Below, one piece after another: positions 1 to 6,877 of a DNA stretch of 64,000 bases. Both the position numbers and the translations under genes were made by a program. The notes beneath the pieces were generated by a model. That model was not told where the DNA came from, ran no database searches, and worked only from the letters and a program-made list of their open reading frames with translations. The number at the start of each line of letters is the position of its first letter. Positions within the stretch are counted from its first letter, which is position 1. Source of the DNA: Chitinimonas viridis (GTDB lineage Bacteria; Pseudomonadota; Gammaproteobacteria; Burkholderiales; Chitinimonadaceae); assembly GCF_030409555.1 (NCBI RefSeq), contig NZ_JAUFPU010000018.1:197937-261936 (forward strand), in the 5' to 3' direction.

Positions 1-57
1 ATTAGCCACACCAGCAGAGGCGGCCAACAGGCTGGCAACAAGAATTGCTGCTTTCAT
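1..57 (-). CDS. Secreted pilin-partner protein, second copy (5' end only)
   Basis: Only the first 19 codons of this minus-strand gene are in the window. They encode the start of a signal peptide (MKAAILVASLLAA...) matching the complete gene at 1139-1495, with one base changed in about 57. An AGGAG ribosome binding site lies 8 bases before the ATG. The gene follows the 60-aa pilin at 86-268 exactly as the complete copy follows the pilin at 1524-1706, so it belongs to the left half of a tandem duplication. By inference it encodes the globular partner of the short pilin. The rest lies outside the window, so its integrity is unknown. Confidence 0.75.
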   Translation of the reverse strand, partial: MKAAILVASLLAASAGVAN

Positions 58-85
58 AATTCTATCTCCTAGAGAGGATAATGGC

Positions 86-268
86 TTAGATGTTCGAGTT
101 CGACGCAGCGGCCGTCAGGAAATTGCGCGCATCGGACTGCGCAGCCTTGTCTTCGCCCTTACGGGTGTATTCCGAGAACTGGGGGATAGCGATAGCGGCA
201 AGAATGCCGATAATGGCCACCACAATCATCAGTTCAATCAGGGTAAAGCCCTTTTGTAGACGTTTCAT
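86..268 (-). CDS. Short type IV pilin (60 aa), left duplicate copy
   Basis: This 60-aa prepilin has a six-residue basic leader and Gly7, followed by the class III signal [20 protein letters not shown]. Mature Glu5 is present, as needed for pilin assembly, and PilD-type prepilin peptidase would cut after Gly7. The mature protein is only 53 residues: the N-terminal helix plus a short charged tail, with no globular beta domain and no cysteines. Ordinary PilA proteins are about 140-160 aa. Aromatics fall at mature F1, F24, Y27 and F43, the first three matching Geobacter PilA-N. The protein is identical to that at 1524-1706. The chosen ATG has GGAG upstream; longer in-frame readings lack pilin character. 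Confidence 0.88.
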   Translation of the reverse strand: MKRLQKGFTLIELMIVVAIIGILAAIAIPQFSEYTRKGEDKAAQSDARNFLTAAASNSNI

Positions 269-347
269 CTTGGATCTCTCCGTTGAAGTTGGACCGCAAA
301 CCCGGCCCTTTTGAGCCGACGCGAAAAGATATAAGCACATATCGTGC

Positions 348-536
348 CTAGCCACATTCAGTACCACTCGCTGCTGCAAGACCAAGGAAGTTACGCGCAC
401 CTGATTGCGCCGCTTTACCCCCAACTTTCCGCATGCACTCACCGAACTGCGGCACCGCAGTCGCCGCGAGCACGCTGATGACCGCACTACGAATCATCGC
501 GTCCATCCGCGTGAAACGTGATTGCAAGCGCCTCAT
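348..536 (-). pseudogene. Decayed 62-aa pilin copy
   Basis: The reading frame aligns end to end with the 62-aa pilin at 1788-1976, offset 1440 bases. The residues that make a pilin work have changed: leader Gly(-1) is Arg, Glu5 is Asp, and Arg now sits at mature positions 3 and 9 inside the hydrophobic helix. Such a protein should be neither processed by prepilin peptidase nor assembled. No stop codon has appeared, so it is decayed by substitution rather than truncated. The matching sigma-54 promoter upstream is also broken. Neo-functionalisation is possible but less likely. Confidence 0.75.
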
Positions 537-607
537 GTGGCCTAGCTCGGCAATGATGCTGCCTCACACATCAAGCTCACGCCAGAGCTCCATATCAGCA
601 TAACCAG

Positions 608-720
608 CTACGCAAATCGGCAAGCACTGACCATTTTCGTCACCCCCAGCAAACTCGCCAGATACAGCACGGCGATGGCACTCACCCCGCCTACGCCAGT
701 CCCGGAATAATCTCGGCGGA
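608..720 (-). pseudogene. Relic of the 3' end of the GAF-HD-GYP gene
   Basis: From 608 the sequence aligns without gaps to that starting at 2048. It begins with a 29-base exact match, then about two thirds identity through the region matching codons for the last ~27 residues of the HD-GYP protein, up to a shared CTCGGCG near 720. The offset of 1440 equals that of the adjacent pilin copies, so the duplicated block began inside the HD-GYP gene. The fragment has in-frame stops and no start, so it is non-functional. Confidence 0.7.
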
Positions 721-1087
721 ACTTGACTTTGCTGCACAGCCCCACCAGGCAATGCCCCTAGTCCAAGACGGATTTCATGCGGCCGCTTGGGCGTGCCCAA
801 CCATGCACAGAGATTCAGAATCGATGCATCACAGCCTTCACTAGACTACACCGATGGCAGCCGCACCGGCACTGCCGACCTACATTGCAGTGATATATCA
901 AGCCACTTCCCACAAAGACCAGGCCATCAGGTTGGCACATACGGACTTAAGCAGTGCAAATTTGCCCCCGATATCCATTGCCGACAAAACCCTCGCGCTT
1001 AAGTGCCACGCAAGCCCATGCACTAGAAAAGCTGCGCCTGCGAGCGTTTAGCACATACAAACCGCTCACAACGCCCAGAAATGCACA

Positions 1088-1107
1088 ACGGGGTGCAAGC
1101 ACCCCGT
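1088..1107 (-). terminator. Hairpin after the pilin-partner gene
   Basis: ACGGGGTGC and GCACCCCGT form a perfect 9-bp stem with a minimal loop, 31 bases after the stop of the 118-aa secreted protein gene. The T-tract on the minus strand is weak (TTGTG), so termination strength is uncertain. Confidence 0.5.
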
Positions 1108-1138
1108 CATTAGCACACCTGTGAAATCGGATTCCCGA

Positions 1139-1495
1139 TTAGCAACCGGTGGTTGCCACAGCTGCGTCGCCCGTGCACTTACCGGCGCCGCCGGTACAAC
1201 CGGTGCCCTTGGCTTCTACCGCACCACCTTCACTGCTGCCGCCAAACTTGGTCTTACCCTTCTTGGACACGGAACATACTGCAACCTGATCAGCATCATC
1301 CAGGATGTTGACCACAGTATTGGCCGAGCACTTGATCTGGAAGCTGTTCTTCACGAACAAGGAACCATCAGTCGCACCAGAGACCGAGTTGCTCGCAGTA
1401 GCGAGACCGGTACACAGAGGTGCGCTGGTATAGGCAGCGTTAGCCACACCAGCAGAGGCAGCCAACAGGCTGGCAACAAGAATTGCTGCTTTCAT
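1139..1495 (-). CDS. Secreted six-cysteine protein downstream of short pilin (PilA-C-like)
   Basis: The product is 118 aa with a clear Sec signal peptide (cleavage likely after ANA, residue 20). The mature part of about 98 residues is rich in Gly, Ala, Ser and Thr and has six cysteines (28, 56, 74, 100, 107, 118), enough for three disulfides. That suits an exported beta-rich domain. It starts 29 bases after the 60-aa pilin stop with ribosome site AGGAG and ends before a hairpin at 1088-1107. I know no named family for its sequence. Its position suggests it supplies in trans the globular domain missing from the pilin, as Geobacter PilA-C (geopilin domain 2) does for PilA-N. That role is an inference from arrangement; a minor pilus-associated or unrelated secreted protein is possible. 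Confidence 0.7.
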   Translation of the reverse strand: MKAAILVASLLAASAGVANAAYTSAPLCTGLATASNSVSGATDGSLFVKNSFQIKCSANTVVNILDDADQVAVCSVSKKGKTKFGGSSEGGAVEAKGTGCTGGAGKCTGDAAVATTGC

Positions 1496-1523
1496 AATTC
1501 TATCTCCTAGAGAGGATAATGGC

Positions 1524-1706
1524 TTAGATGTTCGAGTTCGACGCAGCGGCCGTCAGGAAATTGCGCGCATCGGACTGCGCAGCCTTGTCTTCGCCCTTAC
1601 GGGTGTATTCCGAGAACTGGGGGATAGCGATAGCGGCAAGAATGCCGATAATGGCCACCACAATCATCAGTTCAATCAGGGTAAAGCCCTTTTGTAGACG
1701 TTTCAT
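1524..1706 (-). CDS. Short type IV pilin (60 aa), right copy
   Basis: This encodes the same 60 residues as 86-268, with the coding DNA essentially identical while flanking DNA upstream has diverged. It has the prepilin leader with Gly7, mature Phe1, Glu5, Pro22 and a 53-residue mature form lacking a C-terminal globular domain. The DNA between the two pilin genes carries an inverted repeat (GGACCG/CGGTCC, 1729-1746) that could stabilise or separate transcripts. The GGAG ribosome site is 9 bases before ATG. It is the middle gene of the unit 62-aa pilin, 60-aa pilin, secreted partner. It likely forms the filament core, exported by a type IV pilus or type II-like machine encoded elsewhere. Confidence 0.88.
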   Translation of the reverse strand: MKRLQKGFTLIELMIVVAIIGILAAIAIPQFSEYTRKGEDKAAQSDARNFLTAAASNSNI

Positions 1707-1787
1707 CTTGGATATCTCCGTTGAAATTGGACCGCAAAGTCGGTCCATTTGAGCTGGCGCGAAAAACAAAGTAAGCATTTATCGCGC

Positions 1788-1976
1788 CTAATGACTCTCT
1801 GCGCTATTAACCGCCGCAAGACTGAGGAAGTTACGCGCATCGGACTGCGCTGCCTTATCCTCACCCTTCCGCGAATATTCACCGAACTGTGGCACCGCAA
1901 TCGCCGCAAGTATGCCGATGATGGCAACCACGATCATCAATTCGATCAAGGTAAAACCTGATTGCGAGCGTTTCAT
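1788..1976 (-). CDS. Short type IV pilin (62 aa), first of the set
   Basis: This 62-aa prepilin (leader MKRSQSG, then [10 protein letters not shown]) resembles the 60-aa pilin through mature residue 43, then differs in a short tail ending SAESH. Gly(-1), Phe1, Glu5 and Pro22 are intact, and mature aromatics are F1, F24, Y27 and F43. GCAGGAGTAT gives a good ribosome site before the chosen ATG. It is promoter-proximal: a sigma-54 type promoter lies 34 bases upstream of the start, typical of pilA genes controlled by PilS/PilR. It may be the major subunit or a minor partner of the 60-aa pilin; the sequence cannot decide. Confidence 0.87.
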   Translation of the reverse strand: MKRSQSGFTLIELMIVVAIIGILAAIAVPQFGEYSRKGEDKAAQSDARNFLSLAAVNSAESH

Positions 1977-2009
1977 GTCGCGATACTCCTGCGGTAATAG
2001 CCACATCCA

Positions 2010-2025
2010 AGCAAGACACATGCCA
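2010..2025 (-). promoter_or_regulatory. Sigma-54 (RpoN) promoter for the pilin genes
   Basis: On the minus strand TGGCATGTGTCTTGCT fits the -24/-12 consensus (TGGCAC N5 TTGCW), with the GG and GC elements exactly 10 bases apart. It ends 34 bases upstream of the first pilin ATG. Sigma-54 control of pilA is common. No activator gene is in the window and no upstream activator site was recognised. Confidence 0.7.
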
Positions 2026-2079
2026 GAACGCGGATTGGGACTCATATCTACGCAAATCGGCAAGCACTGACCATTTGCG

Positions 2080-3678
2080 TCACTGCTCCATCAAGCCCGC
2101 CAGACGCAGCACCGCAACATCGTCTACCACATCGATCTGCGCCGGCTCCAGAAACATCTCGGCGTAACGCTGATAGACCCGTTCCCGCACAAATATCTCG
2201 AACAGGTCAGGATCCACATGCTGCTCCTTGCACATACGTGCCAGTATCCCCAGCGATTCCGACAAGGTCTTGCCCGGCTTGTAGGGGCGATCGCGCGCAG
2301 TCAGCGCTTCAAAGATATCGGCTATCCCCATGGTGCGCGCCTGCACACTCATCTGCTCGCGCGTCAGGCCCCGTGGGTATCCCTTACCGTCCATACGCTC
2401 ATGATGACCGCCCGCATACTCGGGCACATTGGTCAGGTGCTTGGGCCATGGCAGCGCCTCCAGCAAACGTATGGTCACATCAATGTGGTGGTTGATGATC
2501 TGCCGCTCCGCCTGCGTCAGCGTGCCGCGCGCAATGCTGAGGCTCTCTATTTCGTCCTCACTCAAGAAGGGCAGAGACTGACCATTTGCGTCAGTACCGC
2601 TCCAGACATAGGCCCCGATAGCTCGCACCCTGGTCTGATCCTCCGGCCGCATGAACTCGCCCCCCTGATTGGTACGCCGCAGGAATGCCTTGTCGTCTGC
2701 ATACTGCGCTAGGCGAGCCGCGTAGGCCTCCGCATCCAGCTCGCCCTTCAGGTGGGCAATCTCGGCATCACGCTTGAGCACCTCAAAGCGGGTATCGACC
2801 AGGGCAATGCGGTCGAAAATGGTTTCCAGCTTGGTGGACTTGTCCACCACATGCACGGGCGTGGTGATCTTGCCGCAATCGTGCAGCAGGCCCGCAATCT
2901 TGAGTTCGTAACGATCCTTCTCCGTCATGTGGAAGGATTTGAACGGCCCCCAATTCGCCTTGCTGGTCGCCTCGGCCAGCATCATGGTCAGCACCGGCAC
3001 CCGCTCGCAATGGCCGCCGGTATAGGGGCTCTTGTCATCGATGGCGGTGTTGATCAGATTGATCAGGGCCTCGAACAGGTTCTCCAGCTGGTTGATCAGA
3101 TGCCGGTTGGTCAACGCAATGGCCGCCTGCGAGGCCAGCGATTCGACCAGACGCTGGTCATCGGTGCTGAAATCCTCAATGCTGCGATCAGGCGCCAGCT
3201 TGTTGATCAGCTGCAGCACGCCAATGATTTCGTTCTCATGATTGCGCATGGGCACGGTGAGAAACGACTTGGAGTGGTAACCATTGGCCGCATCGAAGCG
3301 CTTGGTACCCGAGAAATCAAACCCTACGGCCTGATAGGCATCGGGGATATTGAAGGTCTCACCCAGCAAGGCGGCGCACCCCACCACCGTGCTGGTATTG
3401 GGTACGCCATCGCCCAGATGCAACGGTATAGGCGGCATGGGTGGAACGCGGCCGGTGCTGCCGCCCAGTGCGATCCCTAGCGAATCGGTACGGACTATCT
3501 CGAATTTGAGCGTGTCGCCCTCTACCAGGTACAGCGTACCGGCATCAGCATTGACCAGATTCTTGGCGGCGAGCAGGATGAGTTCGACCAGATTGCCGAT
3601 ATTGCGCTCACTGGAGAGCGCAATGCCGATCGCATTGAGCATCTCCAGCCGCTGCATGAGCTGGTCGGCGCTTTGCAT
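2080..3678 (-). CDS. GAF-HD-GYP cyclic-di-GMP phosphodiesterase
   Basis: The protein is 532 aa. An N-terminal GAF sensor domain (about residues 15-195) is followed by an HD-GYP phosphodiesterase domain. Metal and catalytic motifs are visible: a His in GGHCER, HDCGK, and [12 protein letters not shown] charged insertion of about 100 residues lies between the HD and GYP parts. The family hydrolyses c-di-GMP to pGpG or GMP in the cytoplasm. I chose the ATG at 3678 because GGAGAGGGG precedes it. A GTG at 3717, overlapping the stop of the upstream ATPase gene as GTGA, would add 13 residues and give translational coupling. It is the last gene of the signalling block, 104 bases before the pilin genes. 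A decayed copy of its 3' end lies at 608-720. Confidence 0.85.
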   Translation of the reverse strand: MQSADQLMQRLEMLNAIGIALSSERNIGNLVELILLAAKNLVNADAGTLYLVEGDTLKFEIVRTDSLGIALGGSTGRVPPMPPIPLHLGDGVPNTSTVVGCAALLGETFNIPDAYQAVGFDFSGTKRFDAANGYHSKSFLTVPMRNHENEIIGVLQLINKLAPDRSIEDFSTDDQRLVESLASQAAIALTNRHLINQLENLFEALINLINTAIDDKSPYTGGHCERVPVLTMMLAEATSKANWGPFKSFHMTEKDRYELKIAGLLHDCGKITTPVHVVDKSTKLETIFDRIALVDTRFEVLKRDAEIAHLKGELDAEAYAARLAQYADDKAFLRRTNQGGEFMRPEDQTRVRAIGAYVWSGTDANGQSLPFLSEDEIESLSIARGTLTQAERQIINHHIDVTIRLLEALPWPKHLTNVPEYAGGHHERMDGKGYPRGLTREQMSVQARTMGIADIFEALTARDRPYKPGKTLSESLGILARMCKEQHVDPDLFEIFVRERVYQRYAEMFLEPAQIDVVDDVAVLRLAGLMEQ

Positions 3679-3713
3679 GGTGCCGCACCCCTCTCCTGTC
3701 ATCCACTGCTCGA

Positions 3714-6077
3714 TCACTTGATGCAGACCGCCCGCACCTGGTGCAAATCCGTCACGCCCTGCAATACCTTCTCTATGCCATCCTGCTTCAGGGTACGCAT
3801 GCCTTCATCCAAGGCCACGGCGAGCAGCTCGGCCACGCGCGCATGCTCCTGTATGCGCTTCTTCACGGCGTCGGTGCCCACCAGCAGCTCGTGCAAGCCC
3901 ACACGCCCCTTGTAGCCAGTGCCGTTGCAGGCCTCACAGCCCACCGGCTTGTACAGAGTGAACTTGCCATCCTTGTCCGCAAAATCGCGCCGCCATTCGT
4001 CCATCAAAGCTTTCTGCGCAGCGGCAGGATCTTTGGCCCAGCTGGCCGTGTTCTTCAGTTCCTCCGCATACTCGGCCAGTATCAGCTTCAGCTCGGCCTC
4101 GTCAGGCTGATAGGCCTGCTTGCATTTGGCGCACAGGCGCTTGGCCAGGCGCTGGGCCAGAATCCCCAGCAGCGCATCAGAGAAGTTGAACGGGTCCATC
4201 CCCATATCCAGCAAGCGGATGATGGACTCCGGCGCCGAATTGGTATGCAGGGTGGCCAACACCAGGTGGCCGGTCAGCGAGGCTTCAATGCCGGTGCTGG
4301 TGGTTTCCTTGTCCCGCATTTCGCCCACCATGATGATGTCGGGGTCCGCCCGCAAGAAGGCCTTCATGGCAATGGCAAAGGTCAATCCCGCCTTGGGATT
4401 CATCTGCACCTGCCGCAAGCCCTTCTGGGTAATTTCCACCGGGTCTTCCGCCGTCCATATCTTGGTCTCGGAGGTATTCAGGTGCTTGAGCACCGAGTGC
4501 AGGGTAGTCGTCTTGCCCGAACCGGTCGGGCCGCAAACAAAGAACAGGCCATAGGGCTTGGAAATAACCTTGCGCAGGGTCTCGTCGTTGCGCTTGCTGA
4601 AACCCATCTTGTCCAGCGGCAAGGGCTCGCCCGAAGCCAGGATACGCATGACCACATCTTCCATGCCGCCCGCCGTCGGCACTGTCGCCACCCGCAGCTC
4701 GATATCCAGCGGCCCGTACTTCTTGAACTTGATCTTGCCGTCCTGCGGCTTGCGGCGCTCCGAGATATCCAGGTCGCACATGATCTTGAGCCGGGTGACA
4801 ATAGGGTCACGATAGGCCGAAGGCACCTCGATATAGGGCTGCAAGGAGCCGTCCTTGCGAAACCGTATCTCGGTCTTGCCCTTGCCGGGAAAGGGTTCGA
4901 TATGGATATCGGACGCCCCCTGCTGGTAGGCATCCACAATGACCTTGTTGACCAGCTTGACCAGCTCATTATCCTGCGCCAATGACAGTGCCTCGCTGCT
5001 CACCCCCTCCGCTTCATCGGAGTCCTCGGACAAACCCGAGAGCAGATCACCGATGGAACTGCCGTCCATGGCCGAGTTCGAGCCAAAGAACAGATCCAGC
5101 GACTGTCCAAACTCCCTCAGGCTGCAGACCCGGTAGATCAGCTTCTTGCCGGGAAACACCTGCCCGGCCATGCCGCTGCTGCGCACCTTCTCCGGGTCCG
5201 GCGTAATGATCATCACGCCGTCCTTGCCCTCCTCCACCGGCAGCCACTGCGCCATCTCGGCAAAGTCGCGCTTCACGCTCTTGACCAGATCAAGGGGCTT
5301 GATGCGGTCGGGCTTGAATGGCTCGTACTCCACCCCAAAGAAGCGGGCCAGCGAAGCCCCCACCTGGGCAGCATTGACCTTGAACTCCTTCAGCAGGATG
5401 TCCTCTATCTCGGTGCCATGCTCGCGGGCTCCCTTGATGGCCAGTTCCAGCTCAGTGGCAGACAGCACCCCATCGAGCACCAGGTAGTCATACTTGGTAC
5501 GCGCCACAAAGGGGCCGCCATGCTGGCGCTGCTTCAGGGCGATGGCCAGCGTCTTGCACAGCTCTACCGCCCCCTTCTCGGTGAGGCCCGGAAACGGACG
5601 CCCGGCGCGGTTGTTGATCAATTGCACCACGCCGATCAAGCCACCGCTCTTTTCCTCGACTATGGGTGCCACCATCATCTGCTTGGTGCGGTAGCCGGTA
5701 CGCTTGTCCACCTCCTGCAAGAAGGTCAGCTGGGGGTGGATGGCCTTGAGCTCATTCACATCGTAGACATCCTTGATGTTCACCAGCTTCTTGCTCATGG
5801 CCACATAACCGGCCACGCTCTGCTCGGTAATCGGCAGCTTCAGATCCTTGAAGGAGTTCAACCCGATCTTGACCTTGGACACGATGGCATTCTGCTCATC
5901 ATTGAGCACATAGATCGTCAGCCGGTCTGCATTGAACAGCTCGCAGATGGACTGACTGACCTCCAGCATGATCTCGTCCACATTGCTGGTGGCATGTATC
6001 TTGTTGGTCACCGCCTGCAAATCACGGATGAATTGCAGTTCGATATTGAGTTCCGGGGCTGCAGCTGGCTGGTTCAT
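3714..6077 (-). CDS. GAF-fused PilB/GspE-family secretion ATPase
   Basis: The protein is 787 aa: an N-terminal GAF domain (about 20-185), a GspE/PilB N-terminal domain (about 190-330), then the hexameric ATPase core. Visible motifs are Walker A GPTGSGKT (516-523), Walker B near 580-588 (DIIMVGEMRD), a His box TGHLVLATLHTN, and a tetracysteine zinc site (C649, C652, C714, C717) as in PilB/GspE. The family powers pilin polymerisation or pseudopilus extension at the inner membrane. The GAF fusion is unusual for a housekeeping PilB and suggests direct control by a small ligand. No PilC/GspF platform, secretin or PilT is nearby, so it must use components encoded elsewhere. It overlaps the HD-GYP gene and lies beside short pilins. 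Confidence 0.88.
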   Translation of the reverse strand: MNQPAAAPELNIELQFIRDLQAVTNKIHATSNVDEIMLEVSQSICELFNADRLTIYVLNDEQNAIVSKVKIGLNSFKDLKLPITEQSVAGYVAMSKKLVNIKDVYDVNELKAIHPQLTFLQEVDKRTGYRTKQMMVAPIVEEKSGGLIGVVQLINNRAGRPFPGLTEKGAVELCKTLAIALKQRQHGGPFVARTKYDYLVLDGVLSATELELAIKGAREHGTEIEDILLKEFKVNAAQVGASLARFFGVEYEPFKPDRIKPLDLVKSVKRDFAEMAQWLPVEEGKDGVMIITPDPEKVRSSGMAGQVFPGKKLIYRVCSLREFGQSLDLFFGSNSAMDGSSIGDLLSGLSEDSDEAEGVSSEALSLAQDNELVKLVNKVIVDAYQQGASDIHIEPFPGKGKTEIRFRKDGSLQPYIEVPSAYRDPIVTRLKIMCDLDISERRKPQDGKIKFKKYGPLDIELRVATVPTAGGMEDVVMRILASGEPLPLDKMGFSKRNDETLRKVISKPYGLFFVCGPTGSGKTTTLHSVLKHLNTSETKIWTAEDPVEITQKGLRQVQMNPKAGLTFAIAMKAFLRADPDIIMVGEMRDKETTSTGIEASLTGHLVLATLHTNSAPESIIRLLDMGMDPFNFSDALLGILAQRLAKRLCAKCKQAYQPDEAELKLILAEYAEELKNTASWAKDPAAAQKALMDEWRRDFADKDGKFTLYKPVGCEACNGTGYKGRVGLHELLVGTDAVKKRIQEHARVAELLAVALDEGMRTLKQDGIEKVLQGVTDLHQVRAVCIK

Positions 6078-6089
6078 GGTCTTTGGCGA

Positions 6090-6857
6090 TCAGAAGTCGA
6101 GCATCTGCCCATTCTTGAGCATCTTGGGACGGAAGCTGGCCGCATCCTCCCCGATTTCCTGCATGGTCAGTTCAATTTCCCCCGGTTTCAAATGGGTGAT
6201 GAAGATTTCAGCCGGGCGGTTCAGCTTGGCCAGTTCGGTGGCCAGCATGGCAGGGCAAAGATGGCGCGATGCCTCGGCCAGGGCGCGCTCACGATTGCAG
6301 AATGCCGTCTCTATGATCAGCGTCTTGAGATTCTCGACGGCATTGATCACCGGCCAGAACGCATCGTTGATCGTGGTATCACCGGTAAACACCAGGCTAT
6401 GCTTGCCCGAATCCAGCTGGTAGCCCACGGCTGGTACCGTATGCAGGGCAGGCAGCGCGGTCACGCACAGTCCCGGTTCCGGCATCACCGTCTCCCCCTG
6501 CTCAAACTGGACAAAACGCAGGAAGGGCGCCGCCTTATTGGGTATTTCCCGGAAATCCGGCCAAACCCGCCAATTGAATACATGGGCAGACAAGATATCC
6601 AGGGTGGCCCGGCTGGCATAGACATCCAGCGGCTTGTCGCGCATGGCGCCCACGGTATCCACCAGCAAGGGCAGCATGGCGATATGGTCCAGATGGGAAT
6701 GCGTCAGGAACACCCGGTCTATCTGGCTCAACTCGGCCACCGACAGGTCACCCACCCCCGTCCCCGCATCGATCAGCGTATGGCGGCCGACCAGAAAGGA
6801 GGTGGTACGCATACCACCGCCTATTCCGCCACTGCAACCGAGCACCTTGAGACGCAT
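6090..6857 (-). CDS. Metallo-beta-lactamase-fold cyclic nucleotide phosphodiesterase (class II-like)
   Basis: This 255-aa cytoplasmic protein has the metallo-beta-lactamase metal motif HSHLDHI near residue 54, a central GDT (FTGDTTIND) supplying the bridging Asp, and a late metal-binding His in ITHLKPGE. The layout matches class II 3',5'-cyclic nucleotide phosphodiesterases. It sits 20 bases downstream of an adenylate cyclase and 12 upstream of the ATPase gene. The natural reading is that it removes the cAMP its neighbour makes. Other hydrolase activities are possible for this fold, but the context argues for cAMP. Confidence 0.75.
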   Translation of the reverse strand: MRLKVLGCSGGIGGGMRTTSFLVGRHTLIDAGTGVGDLSVAELSQIDRVFLTHSHLDHIAMLPLLVDTVGAMRDKPLDVYASRATLDILSAHVFNWRVWPDFREIPNKAAPFLRFVQFEQGETVMPEPGLCVTALPALHTVPAVGYQLDSGKHSLVFTGDTTINDAFWPVINAVENLKTLIIETAFCNRERALAEASRHLCPAMLATELAKLNRPAEIFITHLKPGEIELTMQEIGEDAASFRPKMLKNGQMLDF

Positions 6858-6877
6858 CCTCTTATCCTTGCCGACGG

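Larger units (their letters stand above)
537..1138. other. Intergenic stretch inside the tandem duplication
   Basis: No credible gene is visible. Positions about 608-720 are a decayed copy of the 3' end of the GAF-HD-GYP gene (see 608-720). Positions about 570-585 correspond to the sigma-54 promoter of the other copy but have lost one base of spacing and the GC of the -12 element. Positions 1088-1107 hold a terminator-like hairpin. From about 720 to 1080 nothing is recognisable. Open frames here on either strand have no family resemblance or plausible start. Confidence 0.6.

Noticed and set aside
348-536. Functional third pilin
   Set aside because: The frame is open but Gly(-1) and Glu5 are lost and two Arg enter the helix, so processing and assembly should fail; it is listed as a decayed copy.
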